Shown here piece by piece: positions 36,133 through 44,921 of a stretch of DNA of 46,009 bases; the first letter of the stretch is position 1; each line of letters begins with the position of its first letter. The translations under genes were made by a program, and so were the position numbers. Origin of the DNA: Nioella sediminis (lineage in GTDB: Bacteria > Pseudomonadota > Alphaproteobacteria > Rhodobacterales > Rhodobacteraceae); assembly GCF_001879695.1 (NCBI RefSeq), contig NZ_MNBL01000147.1:1-46009 (forward strand). The letters are read 5' to 3'. A model generated the notes under the pieces. That model was given only the letters and a program-made list of their open reading frames with translations. It ran no database searches and was not told the origin of the DNA.

Positions 36133-37347
36133 ATGGGACAGACATTCGATATCGATTCCGCGCGCTTTCTGGCCGATCTGCATCATCTCCGCAGCTTCGG
36201 GGCAGAGGGGTCCGGCGTGGTCCGGCCCGCCTTCTCGCCCGCTGATGTGGCCTCACGTGAATGGCTGTCCACGCGCATGCAGGAGGCGGGGCTTGCGCCG
36301 CATATGGACCCGGCGGGCAACCTGTTCGGGTTGGTCGACGGGCCATCCCTGCTGGTCGGCTCGCATTCCGATTCGCAGCCGGAAGGCGGCTGGCTCGATG
36401 GGGCGCTCGGCGTGATCATGGGGCTGGAGGTGGCTCGTGCATCGCGCGAGGCCGGTGGACCCGCCATTTCCTGCGTTAGCTTTCAGGACGAGGAAGGGCG
36501 CTATGGCGCCTTGACCGGCAGCGATATCTGGTCGGGCAGCACCACGCTGGCCGAGGCGGATGAGTTCCGCGCCACCGACGGTCAGAGCTTTGCGGAAGGC
36601 CGAGCGGCGGTCGCCCATCTTGCCAAGCCCGATTTCGTCGATCCGGCCCGGTTCACCGGATTTCTGGAGTGCCATATCGAACAGGGGCCGGTTCTGGATC
36701 AGGTTGGCGAAGCGGTTGGCGTTGTGACCTCTATCGTGGGGCTGAGGCAATTGCAGGTCACGGTGAGCGGCGAACAGAACCACGCGGGCACCACGCCAAT
36801 GGCCATGCGCAAGGATGCGTTTCAGGGGGCGGTGCGGATTGCGACGCTGCTCAATGACCGGTTCCGCAACCTGGTGACGCCGCAGACCGTCTGGACCATC
36901 GGCCATATGCGGCTTCTGCCCAATGCATCTTCCATCGTGCCGGGCAAGGCCGTGTTCACCATCCAGTGGCGCGATGGCGATGCGGATCGGCTGGACCGGA
37001 TGGAACGGGTGATCGACTCCGTTCTGCTGGAGGTCGAGAACGGCACCGGCCTGAACATCAGCGCCGACCGTCTGCGTCACGATCTGGTGCCCGTGCCGAT
37101 GGATGCGCGGATGCAAGAGGCGCTGTCGAGGGCCGCCGGACAGATTGCGCCCGGCAAGTGGCGGTCGATGCCGTCCGGTGCGCTGCATGATGCGTCGAAC
37201 CTGTCGCGGATGATGCCGGTGGGGATGCTCTTCGTGCCCTCCATCGGCGGGATCAGCCACGACTTTGCCGAAGACACCGCCGAGGCCGACCTGGTGACCG
37301 GCCTTAAGGTTCTGGCCCGCGCGGCGGCGGATTTGGCCCCCTCCTGA
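36133..37347 (+). CDS. M20-family Zn amidohydrolase (allantoate/N-carbamoyl-amino-acid type)
   Basis: This 404-aa enzyme hydrolyses N-carbamoyl or ureido substrates. The metal site [28 protein letters not shown], the acid pair [19 protein letters not shown], and [11 protein letters not shown] are typical, and the dimer domain [14 protein letters not shown] follows. The usual Thr after HxD is Ser here. Allantoate deiminase, beta-ureidopropionase and N-carbamoyl-L-amino-acid hydrolase are all possible, and no purine or pyrimidine gene is near to decide. It stands alone on the plus strand, divergent from the small membrane protein. Confidence 0.9.
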   Translation: MGQTFDIDSARFLADLHHLRSFGAEGSGVVRPAFSPADVASREWLSTRMQEAGLAPHMDPAGNLFGLVDGPSLLVGSHSDSQPEGGWLDGALGVIMGLEVARASREAGGPAISCVSFQDEEGRYGALTGSDIWSGSTTLAEADEFRATDGQSFAEGRAAVAHLAKPDFVDPARFTGFLECHIEQGPVLDQVGEAVGVVTSIVGLRQLQVTVSGEQNHAGTTPMAMRKDAFQGAVRIATLLNDRFRNLVTPQTVWTIGHMRLLPNASSIVPGKAVFTIQWRDGDADRLDRMERVIDSVLLEVENGTGLNISADRLRHDLVPVPMDARMQEALSRAAGQIAPGKWRSMPSGALHDASNLSRMMPVGMLFVPSIGGISHDFAEDTAEADLVTGLKVLARAAADLAPS

Positions 37348-37455
37348 GCTTTTTGACTCTCGTCAAGGCGTCAGTCTGGCTTCGGGCGCAGACTGCGGCC
37401 AGATGTCGGGTGCATCGCTGCTTGCCCGGCGGATCGCAGGCGAGGAGGCGTTCTC

Positions 37456-37983
37456 ATGAAAATCCTGATCGGCTATGCCACGACAGAGGGCCAGACCCGC
37501 AAGATTTGCCGCCATGTGGCAGATCACTTGATTGACGGCGGTCATTCTGTCGAACTGCTCCCTCTTTCGGAGGCCGATGACCCGGGCGTTGCGCGGTTCG
37601 ACAGGGTCATCCTCGCCGCGTCGGTTCACCTTGGCCACTACCAGCAGGCGCTATCGGACTTCGTGACCGATGCTGCGCCATCGTTGGCAACGCTGCCCAC
37701 CCTGTTCTTGTCGGTTTCCCTATCCGCAGCGGGGCACGATGCCGAAGACTGGCGCGGCCTTGAAACAATCGCCGAGGAGATGACCGAGGCCACAGGTTGG
37801 ACCCCCGACAGGGTGGAGCAGGTGGCGGGGGCCTACACGCCCTCGCGCTACGACATCATTCGACGCTTTGCCATGCGCCGGATCATCGGTGGGAAGGACC
37901 CCGGTCAGGACCTATCCGCAGATCGAGAATATACAGATTGGACAGGGCTGGACCGGGCAGTTGACGACTGGATCGCCGCCTAA
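37456..37983 (+). CDS. Flavodoxin-domain protein, HemG-like
   Basis: This 175-aa protein starts MKILIGYATTEGQTRKICRH, the FMN-phosphate loop of flavodoxins, followed by VILAASVHLGHYQQALSDFV and the long loop typical of menaquinone-dependent protoporphyrinogen IX oxidase (HemG). Haem synthesis is a possible role, but not proven; the C-terminal region lacks clear active residues known to me. No haem gene is adjacent. It converges with the response-regulator gene, sharing four bases of stop codon (CTAA). A GAGG-rich site precedes the ATG. Confidence 0.8.
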   Translation: MKILIGYATTEGQTRKICRHVADHLIDGGHSVELLPLSEADDPGVARFDRVILAASVHLGHYQQALSDFVTDAAPSLATLPTLFLSVSLSAAGHDAEDWRGLETIAEEMTEATGWTPDRVEQVAGAYTPSRYDIIRRFAMRRIIGGKDPGQDLSADREYTDWTGLDRAVDDWIAA

Positions 37984-38681
37984 TCCCACTTCACATCACC
38001 CAGAAAGATATAGCCCGCGCCGTAGATCGTCTTGATCAGGCGTGGGTTTTTCGGGTCTTCCTTCAGCTTGGTGCGCAGGCGCGAGATGCGGACATCCATG
38101 GCGCGGTCAAAGCTTTCGCCCGCTGCGCCGCCAAGGGCTTCCTGCATCTGCTGGCGGCTGATCAGGCGCTTGGGGCTGTCGAGGAAGAGCCGCAGAACCT
38201 CGCCTTCCGCATGGGAAAAACTGACCTCCTCGCCCGCTTCATCGACCATCACATAGCGGTCGAAATAGGCGGTCCAGCCTTCGAAACGGGCGGTGTCGGA
38301 TTGCGCCGGGCGACTGCGCACATCCCTGAGCCTTGCACGCACACGGGCCACGACCTCGGCCGGATCGAAGGGTTTGATGATGTAGTCGTCGGCCCCCAGT
38401 TCCAGCCCGGTTACCCGGTCCTGCACCTGTGCGCGGCCCGAGATGATGATGATCGACGCGCCCGATTCCAATGCCAGCCGGTGCACCACGGCCAGTCCGT
38501 CCCGGTCCGGCAGACCCAGATCGACAAGGCAGACATCGGGCGTGGTCTTGCGCAGGGCGGCTTCGAACTCGGTCGCGCGGGAATAGGCGGCGGTGCGAAA
38601 CCCGGCCTCGGTCAGGGCCTCGGACAGCATTAACCGGATCTGCGGTTCGTCGTCCAGAATGGTGACCAGCGGTTCGCTCAT
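37980..38681 (-). CDS. OmpR-family response regulator
   Basis: This 233-aa protein has an N-terminal receiver (LVTILDDEPQIRLMLSEALT, phospho-acceptor Asp54 in VCLVDLGLPDRDG, Thr/Ser switch region IIISGR) and a C-terminal winged-helix DNA-binding domain (about 135-230, ending RLRTKLKEDPKNPRLIKTIYG). Its ATG overlaps the stop of the kinase gene (38678-38681, ATGA), so the two form a two-component pair. The plus-strand acyl-CoA ligase and ABC operon on the other side of the kinase gene is its likely target, by divergence. Confidence 0.94.
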   Translation of the reverse strand: MSEPLVTILDDEPQIRLMLSEALTEAGFRTAAYSRATEFEAALRKTTPDVCLVDLGLPDRDGLAVVHRLALESGASIIIISGRAQVQDRVTGLELGADDYIIKPFDPAEVVARVRARLRDVRSRPAQSDTARFEGWTAYFDRYVMVDEAGEEVSFSHAEGEVLRLFLDSPKRLISRQQMQEALGGAAGESFDRAMDVRISRLRTKLKEDPKNPRLIKTIYGAGYIFLGDVKWD

Positions 38682-40606
38682 GCGCTTTCCTCCTGCGCCA
38701 GTATGGCGTGAAGCTGGCCGCTGTCGAAGGGTTTCGACAAAACGGGCCAGCAGGCCGCCCCCCGCTGTCGCAGCGGGTGTGTTTCGGGCAGGGACGTCAT
38801 CAGCGCCAGTCGCAGTTCCGGCCGCCGCCGGGCCAGCCTCGCCAGCAGATCGACACCGGTCGTATGGCCAGAGAGCTTGATATCGGACAGGACCATATTG
38901 ATGGCGGGCAGGTCGGCCAGCGTATCGGCCTCGGCAAAGCTAGCGGCCTCGATCACCTGATGGCCCATATCGGTCAGCATTTCGCGCACCGACACACGCA
39001 GGTCGGGCATATCCTCGACCAGCAGGATCAGCATCGGTGTGGCCTCGGACAGGGGCACCGCGCGGAAGGGCAGCCGATAGGTGACGCGCGCGCCCCCGCG
39101 ATGGTTTTCCAGACGAACATTGCCGCCTGACAGCTTGGCGAAATCGAAGACCATCGACAGGCCAAGCCCCGACCCCGCCTGTCCCTTGGTGGTAAAGAAC
39201 GGGTCGAGCGCGAATTCCAGCGCCTCTTTCGAAAAGCCCGGCCCGGTATCCTCCACCACGATATCGAGCCACGTATCCCGCACCTTCTGGGCGCGGATGC
39301 GAATCTCTCCTCCTTCCGGGCCAATCGCGTCACGGGCGTTCAGCACGAGGTTGAGAAGGCTGTCCTGCAAGGATCCTTCATCCAGCATCAACAGCGGGTC
39401 GGGCACGTTCTGGGTGATCGACAGGCGGATATTGTCGGCCAGGGGCGCGCGGGCCAGCGCCTCGAAGGTCTCGAAAAAGCGGCGCATATCGACCGGGGCG
39501 GGGTGCAGTTCCCGCGGGCCGGAGATGCGCGCGATCCGGTCCAGCAGTGTCCCGCCCCGGCGGGCGGCGGCTGTGGTGGCGCTGGTCAGTTCCTTCGCGG
39601 CCTCCGGCAGGTCCATCCGGGACAGGCGGCTTTGCAGGCCGAGGATGATGGTCAGCAGGTTGGAGAAATCATGCGCCATGCCGCTGGTAAGTTGCGCCGC
39701 CAGTTCGCGCTTGTTGGTCTGGATCAGCACCGCGCGCGCCTGCGCCTCTTCCGTCACATCTGTGGACAGCAGGTAAACGCCGTTGATCGGACCGGTTTCG
39801 CCCACCCGATCGGGGGTAAAGGCCGTGCGAATGCGGCGGCCAGAGTCCTCGTCGGTGAATTCCAGCACGCTCGACTCGCCCTGCATGGCCCGATCCAGAT
39901 GTGGGCGCAGGCGGCGCGAGGTTTTGACCCCGAGCGCTTCGCAGAAATGCAGCCCCACGATCTCGTTCGACCGCCCTGGCAGCACCGAGGACAGGCGCCG
40001 GTTGGTGAAGGTGTAGACGCCATCGGTATCCACATGGCCGATATGGGCGGGCGTCATCTCGGTGGTCAGGCGGGTGCGCGCCTCCATCTCGGCCAGCCCG
40101 CGCTTGGTTTCTTCCAGCTGTGCGATGGTGGCGGCGAGCTGGCGGTTGGTGCGAGAGAGTTCCTCCGCGTGTGTCAGCAGCTGATCGGACAGTTCCTCGG
40201 ACCGGGCGCGCAGCAGCGACTCCTGGCTCTTGATCGAGGTGATGTCGGTGTAGACCGTGACCCAGCCCCCCTCTGGCAGCGGGCTGCCCTCGACACTTAT
40301 CATCCGGCCATTGGACCGGCGGCGTTCCATGTAATGCGGTTCAAAGGCACGGGCCTGTTCCACACGGTCAGTGACGAATCCCTCGGGGTCGTCCACCTCG
40401 CCATATTCGCCGCGTTCGACCAAAAACCGGATCGTGTCGCGAAATGTCGCACCGGGGGTGACCAGAGATTCCGGCAGATCGAACATGGTCTGGAAGGGCC
40501 GGTTGCAGACCGCAAGCTTCAGGTCGCGATCGTAGATCGTCAGCGCCTGCTGGATCAGGTTCAACCCGGCACGGGTCATATGCGCAGTGGCGTCCGATCT
40601 GGCCAT
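38678..40606 (-). CDS. PAS-domain hybrid sensor histidine kinase with C-terminal receiver
   Basis: This 642-aa protein lacks a transmembrane helix and so is likely cytoplasmic. Domains in order: a PAS domain (15-125), a coiled coil (about 126-176), a second PAS (180-290), a phosphoacceptor helix with His312 in SGMAHDFSNLLTIILGL, an ATPase domain with EDTGPGFSKEA and SGLGLSMV, and a receiver domain (about 523-640, phospho-Asp in MVLSDIKLSGH). It should phosphorylate the coupled response regulator, possibly through its own receiver. The signal is unknown; a soluble PAS may sense metabolite or redox state. It is divergent (203 bp) from the ligase-ABC operon. Confidence 0.93.
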   Translation of the reverse strand: MARSDATAHMTRAGLNLIQQALTIYDRDLKLAVCNRPFQTMFDLPESLVTPGATFRDTIRFLVERGEYGEVDDPEGFVTDRVEQARAFEPHYMERRRSNGRMISVEGSPLPEGGWVTVYTDITSIKSQESLLRARSEELSDQLLTHAEELSRTNRQLAATIAQLEETKRGLAEMEARTRLTTEMTPAHIGHVDTDGVYTFTNRRLSSVLPGRSNEIVGLHFCEALGVKTSRRLRPHLDRAMQGESSVLEFTDEDSGRRIRTAFTPDRVGETGPINGVYLLSTDVTEEAQARAVLIQTNKRELAAQLTSGMAHDFSNLLTIILGLQSRLSRMDLPEAAKELTSATTAAARRGGTLLDRIARISGPRELHPAPVDMRRFFETFEALARAPLADNIRLSITQNVPDPLLMLDEGSLQDSLLNLVLNARDAIGPEGGEIRIRAQKVRDTWLDIVVEDTGPGFSKEALEFALDPFFTTKGQAGSGLGLSMVFDFAKLSGGNVRLENHRGGARVTYRLPFRAVPLSEATPMLILLVEDMPDLRVSVREMLTDMGHQVIEAASFAEADTLADLPAINMVLSDIKLSGHTTGVDLLARLARRRPELRLALMTSLPETHPLRQRGAACWPVLSKPFDSGQLHAILAQEESA

Positions 40607-40809
40607 CTGTCAACTCCTCCTGCCTTTCCGCTACACGCTTGGTTCCCTCGCGCCAAGACCTGCCAGCCGCGTGTTACAATTCGTTAGGATTGGGAAAAAG
40701 TCAGGTAAAAATTGACGCCCAACCATGGCGACAACACGGTGAGGTGCGGATTCGTTTTCGTCATGGAACCGCGTGGCCGTCGGGATGACCGGCGAAGGGA
40801 GGACAGAAC

Positions 40810-42786
40810 TTGGCTGAGATGAAAGCGGTTTCGGGCGTGCCTGAATCCGTTCCTGCGTTGCTCGCACGGAACGTTGCACAATTCGGAAGCAAGCCCGCCT
40901 ATCGGGAAAAGGAATTCGGTATCTGGCAAAGCTGGACCTGGGCAGAAGCGGCCGAGGAGATCCAGGCAATTGCCTTTGGGTTCCTGGCACTTGGCGTCGA
41001 GAAGGGCGACCATGTTGCCATCGTGGGCCGCAACCGTCCGGCCATGTACTGGTCGATGGTTGCCGCGATGAAGGTGGGGGCCGTGCCGGTTCCCATGTAT
41101 CAGGACGCCGTGGCCGAAGAGATGACCTATGCGTTGGACCATTCCGGTGCCCGCTTCGTCGTTTGCGGCGATCAGGAACAGGTCGACAAGGTGATCGAGG
41201 TGCAGGAAACCGTGCACCAGATCGAACACATCATCTATCAGGATGCGCGCGGCCTGCGGAAATACGATCACACCAAGCTGCATTCTCTGGCCTCCGTGCA
41301 AGCAGAAGGCCGCGCGGCCAGTGAGAGGTTCGAAAAGGAACTCGCCGACCGCGAGGCCTCGATCGGCTACGATGACACCTGCGTGATGCTCTATACCTCA
41401 GGCACCACAGGCAAATCCAAGGGTGTGGTGCTGTCCAACCGCAACGTGATCGAGACGGCCAGGGCGTCCTCCGAATTCGATCATCTGCGCCCCTCGGAAG
41501 AAATTCTCGCCTACTTGCCGATGGCTTGGGTTGGCGACTTCATCTTCTCCATCGGGCAGGCCTACTGGACGGGTTTCTGCACCAACTGCCCGGAATCGCC
41601 CGACACGATGATGACCGACCTGCGCGAAATCGGTCCGACCTATTTCTTCGCCCCGCCCCGCATGTTCGAGACGACGCTGACCACTGTCATGATCCGAATG
41701 GAGGACGCGGGCGAATTCAAGCGCAAGATGTTCCATAAGTATATGGAACACGCAAAGAAAGTCGGCCCCAGGCTTCTGGACGGCAAGCCGGTTTCCTTCG
41801 GTGACAAGCTGAAATACTGGATCGGCGACAAGCTGGTATACGGGCCGCTGAAGAACACGCTCGGCTTCAGCCGCGTCCGGGTCGGGTATACGGCGGGTGA
41901 GGCCATCGGGCCGGAAATCTTCGAATTCTACCGCTCGCTTGGCATCAACCTCAAACAGCTCTATGGCCAGACGGAAGCGACAGTGTTCATCACGCAGCAG
42001 CCCGATGGCGAAGTGCGCGCCGATACCGTGGGCGTTCCCAGCCCCGGCGTGGAAATCAGGATCGGCGACAGCGGCGAAATCTACTACCGCAGCCCCGGCA
42101 CCTTCGTGGAATACTATAAGAATCCCGAAAGCACCGCCGATACCAAAGATCCCGAAGGCTGGGTTGCGACGGGCGATGCGGGTTTCATCGAGGAAGACAG
42201 CGGACACCTGCGGATCATCGACCGCGCCAAGGATGTGGGCAAGATGGCCGATGGCCGCCTGTTCGCGCCGAAATACGTGGAAAACAAGCTCAAGTTCTAT
42301 CCGAACATCCTGGAAGCCGTGGTTTTCGGGAACGGGCGCGACATGTGCACCGCCTTCATCAATATCGACCTCGCCGCCGTCGGCAACTGGGCCGAGCGCA
42401 ACAACATCGCCTATGCCTCCTACCAGGAACTGGCCGGGCACAAACAGGTGCTGGACACGATCCAGCAACATGTTGAAGAGGTGAACAAATCCGTCGCGCA
42501 GGACCCGATGCTGTCGGGCTGTCAGGTGCATCGCTTCCTTGTCCTTCACAAGGAGCTCGATGCCGATGACGGCGAGATGACCCGGACCCGCAAGGTGCGC
42601 CGCCGCATCGTGGAAGAGAAATTCGCCGACCTGATCGACGCGCTCTATACCGGCAAGTCGGAACAATACACCGAAACCGAAGTGACCTACGAAGACGGTC
42701 GCAAGGGCAAGATCAACGCCACGCTGGAGATCCGCGACGCCAAGGTCGTGGAGGCGGCGGGCCAAGCGCAGGTGGCCGCAGAATGA
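40810..42786 (+). CDS. AMP-dependent acyl-CoA ligase (long-chain type)
   Basis: This 658-aa enzyme activates a carboxylic acid to acyl-AMP and then acyl-CoA. The AMP P-loop is LYTSGTTGKSKGVVLSNRN, followed by YGQTEATVFITQQ and the ATGDAGFIEEDSGHLRIIDRAKD hinge region. The start is TTG at 40810: GGGAGG lies seven bases before it, whereas the in-frame ATG at 40819 would be 16 bases away. It is first in an operon with LivG, LivH and LivM (ATGA overlap with LivG), suggesting the transported acid is activated on entry. Size and hinge wording fit long-chain acyl ligases, but short or aromatic acids are possible. Confidence 0.92.
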   Translation: MAEMKAVSGVPESVPALLARNVAQFGSKPAYREKEFGIWQSWTWAEAAEEIQAIAFGFLALGVEKGDHVAIVGRNRPAMYWSMVAAMKVGAVPVPMYQDAVAEEMTYALDHSGARFVVCGDQEQVDKVIEVQETVHQIEHIIYQDARGLRKYDHTKLHSLASVQAEGRAASERFEKELADREASIGYDDTCVMLYTSGTTGKSKGVVLSNRNVIETARASSEFDHLRPSEEILAYLPMAWVGDFIFSIGQAYWTGFCTNCPESPDTMMTDLREIGPTYFFAPPRMFETTLTTVMIRMEDAGEFKRKMFHKYMEHAKKVGPRLLDGKPVSFGDKLKYWIGDKLVYGPLKNTLGFSRVRVGYTAGEAIGPEIFEFYRSLGINLKQLYGQTEATVFITQQPDGEVRADTVGVPSPGVEIRIGDSGEIYYRSPGTFVEYYKNPESTADTKDPEGWVATGDAGFIEEDSGHLRIIDRAKDVGKMADGRLFAPKYVENKLKFYPNILEAVVFGNGRDMCTAFINIDLAAVGNWAERNNIAYASYQELAGHKQVLDTIQQHVEEVNKSVAQDPMLSGCQVHRFLVLHKELDADDGEMTRTRKVRRRIVEEKFADLIDALYTGKSEQYTETEVTYEDGRKGKINATLEIRDAKVVEAAGQAQVAAE

Positions 42787-43604
42787 CCATGATGCACTAC
42801 AAACCCCATGTGACCGCCGATGGTCGGACTATCGGTAACACCATGATGGAAATGAAGAATATCACCCTGCGCTTTGGCGGCGTGGTGGCGATCAAGGATA
42901 TTTCCTTCGATATCCGCGAAGGCGAGATCCGCGCCATTATCGGCCCGAACGGGGCCGGGAAGTCCTCGATGCTGAACGTCATCTCGGGCTTCTACAAGCC
43001 GCAGGAGGGCGAGGTCTGGTATCTGGGCGAAAAGCGCGGACCGATGCGCCCGTTCGAGGTGGCACGGCAGGGCATCGCCCGGACCTTCCAGAACATCGCC
43101 CTGTTCGAAGGGATGACGGTTTTGGACAACATCATGACCGGCCGCCTGAACCACATGTCGGCCAGCTTCCTCGATCAGGCGATCTGGTGGGGAAAGGCCG
43201 AGCGGGAAGAGGTCGCGAACCGCGAGAAAGCCGAAGAAATCATTGATTTCCTTGAAATTCAGGCCATTCGGAAAACACCGGTGGGGCGTCTGCCATACGG
43301 CCTGAAAAAGCGTGTGGAACTGGCCCGCGCGCTGGTCGCGGAACCCTCTCTTCTGCTGCTCGATGAACCGATGGCCGGTATGAACGTGGAAGAAAAAGAG
43401 GACATGAGCCGCTTCATCCTCGACGTGAATGACGAATACGGCACCACCATCGCGCTGATCGAGCACGATATGGGCGTGGTCATGGACCTGTCCGACCGCG
43501 TTGTCGTGATGGACTACGGCAAGAAGATCGGCGACGGCACGCCCGACGAGGTGCGCAACAACCAGGAAGTGATCGACGCCTATCTGGGGGTCGCCCATGA
43601 TTGA
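42783..43604 (+). CDS. Branched-chain amino-acid-type ABC transporter ATPase (LivG-like)
   Basis: This 273-aa protein powers an importer at the inner membrane. Walker A is GPNGAGKSSMLNV, the Q-loop FQNIALFEGM, the signature LPYGLKKRVELARAL (a LivG-style variant rather than LSGGQ), and Walker B LLLLDEPMAGM. The C-terminal MDYGKKIGDGTPDEVRNNQE is LivG-like. The N-terminal 20 residues (MTMMHYKPHVTADGRTIGNT) extend beyond most LivG proteins. It overlaps the ligase stop by four bases and is followed by a repeat-rich gap before the permease gene. Confidence 0.93.
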   Translation: MTMMHYKPHVTADGRTIGNTMMEMKNITLRFGGVVAIKDISFDIREGEIRAIIGPNGAGKSSMLNVISGFYKPQEGEVWYLGEKRGPMRPFEVARQGIARTFQNIALFEGMTVLDNIMTGRLNHMSASFLDQAIWWGKAEREEVANREKAEEIIDFLEIQAIRKTPVGRLPYGLKKRVELARALVAEPSLLLLDEPMAGMNVEEKEDMSRFILDVNDEYGTTIALIEHDMGVVMDLSDRVVVMDYGKKIGDGTPDEVRNNQEVIDAYLGVAHD

Positions 43605-43617
43605 GTTTGCCCCGAAA

Positions 43618-43667
43618 ACAGGGGGGTGCCATGCGTACACCCCCTGTACACCCCCCGTACACCCCCT
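43618..43667 (+). repeat. Three tandem 11-bp repeats in the ABC operon
   Basis: GTACACCCCCT 43635-43645, GTACACCCCCC 43646-43656 and GTACACCCCCT 43657-43667 are tandem copies. An upstream ACAGGGGGGTG at 43618-43628 is complementary to the repeat unit, so it can pair with any of the copies. The region lies in the LivG-LivH gap of 101 bp, where translation or transcript balance could be tuned. Confidence 0.85.
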
Positions 43668-43705
43668 GTGCAGACAAAACGCCCCTTTGACCAGCGGAGG
43701 CCACC

Positions 43706-44695
43706 ATGCCTGAACAACTCGTCTTTGCCATGGAGGTCTCGCTCAACGGCCTGATGACCGGGGTGATGTATGCCCTCGTCGCGCTGGGCTTCGTGCTGAT
43801 CTACAAGGCCTCTGGCATCTTCAACTACGCGCAGGGTGTGATGGCTCTGTTCGCCGCGATGACGCTGGTGGGCATTCAGGAGGGCCGGGTGCCCTTCAGC
43901 CACCTGATCAACGCCATCTTCGGCACCGAGGTGCACCATCTGCCCTGGCATTCGGTTCCAGCGCTCTTTGCCATTCTGCTGACCGTGGGGGTGATGATTG
44001 CCTTTGCGTGGCTGGTGCAGAAGGTGGTCTTCAAGCACCTTGTCGGGCAGGAGCCGATCATCCTGTTCATGGCCACCATTGGATTGGCCTATTTCCTTGA
44101 AGGCGTGGCCGACCTGATGTGGGGGTCCGAGATCCGCACGCTGGATGTGGGTCTGCCGCAGGGGATCAACCTTGCCATCGACGAAACCACCTTCAACTGG
44201 TTCGGCTACGGCTTCTTCATTGATAATCTCGACATCGTGGCCGCCATCGTGGCTGCCGTGCTGGTGGCGGGTCTTGTGGCCTTCGCGCAATACACCAAGC
44301 AGGGCCGCGCCATGCGTGCGGTGGCCGATGACCACCAGGCGGCGCTGTCGGTCGGCATCTCGCTCAACTTCGTGTGGATTCTGGTGTGGTCGCTGGCGGG
44401 CTTCGTGGCGCTGGTCGCAGGGATCATGTGGGGCAGCAAATCGGGCGTGCAGTTCTCTCTGTCGCTGATCGCGCTGAAGGCGCTTCCGGTGCTGATGCTG
44501 GGCGGGTTCACCTCGATTCCCGGTGCCATCGTCGGCGGGCTGATCATCGGCGTGGGCGAGGCCCTGTTCGAATTCACCATCGGCCCGATGATCGGCGGCG
44601 CGACCGAAAACTGGTTCGCCTATGTTCTGGCCCTCGTCTTCCTCGTCTTCCGGCCGCAGGGCCTGTTCGGCGAGAAGATCATCGAGAGGGTGTAG
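43706..44695 (+). CDS. Branched-chain-type ABC transporter permease (LivH-like)
   Basis: This 329-aa permease has about eight hydrophobic helices. The N terminus EVSLNGLMTGVMYALVALGF and the EAA-type loop around VADDHQAALSVGISLNFVWI, plus GGFTSIPGAIVGGLIIGVGE, are family hallmarks. With LivM it forms the channel. The substrate is not readable; the operon's acyl-CoA ligase hints at an organic acid. The ATG is preceded by GGAGGCCACC. A small membrane protein gene follows after four bases. Confidence 0.93.
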   Translation: MPEQLVFAMEVSLNGLMTGVMYALVALGFVLIYKASGIFNYAQGVMALFAAMTLVGIQEGRVPFSHLINAIFGTEVHHLPWHSVPALFAILLTVGVMIAFAWLVQKVVFKHLVGQEPIILFMATIGLAYFLEGVADLMWGSEIRTLDVGLPQGINLAIDETTFNWFGYGFFIDNLDIVAAIVAAVLVAGLVAFAQYTKQGRAMRAVADDHQAALSVGISLNFVWILVWSLAGFVALVAGIMWGSKSGVQFSLSLIALKALPVLMLGGFTSIPGAIVGGLIIGVGEALFEFTIGPMIGGATENWFAYVLALVFLVFRPQGLFGEKIIERV

Positions 44696-44699
44696 CCAG

Positions 44700-44918
44700 A
44701 TGCGCAAGCTGATCGCCATCATCAACGTGATCTCGTGGTCGGGGTTCTGGGCCTTCGGATACCTTGCCCTGACCTCGGAACAGCCCGACAGCCAGCAGAC
44801 GCTGATTGCCCTACTTCTTGCCGCTGCGGGAATGCTGGCCGGTGTCTGGGCCTACCTGAAACTTTCGAAGGGACAACCCTTGCCCCATCACCCCAAGCAT
44901 ACCCGGTCGGAGGTCTGA
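44700..44918 (+). CDS. Small two-helix membrane protein between the permease genes
   Basis: This 72-aa protein starts MRKLIAIINVISWSGFWAFG, has a second helix around TLIALLLAAAGMLAGVWAYL, and ends in a basic, Pro/His-rich tail (KGQPLPHHPKHTRSEV). I know no family name for it. Its start is four bases past the LivH stop and its stop is three bases before the LivM start, so it is part of the operon. A transporter accessory subunit is possible. AGAGGG about nine bases upstream may serve as ribosome site. Confidence 0.75.
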   Translation: MRKLIAIINVISWSGFWAFGYLALTSEQPDSQQTLIALLLAAAGMLAGVWAYLKLSKGQPLPHHPKHTRSEV

Positions 44919-44921
44919 TCC

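Noticed and set aside
43635-43667. Short CRISPR-like array
   Set aside because: Units are directly tandem, 11 bp, without spacers and without cas genes.
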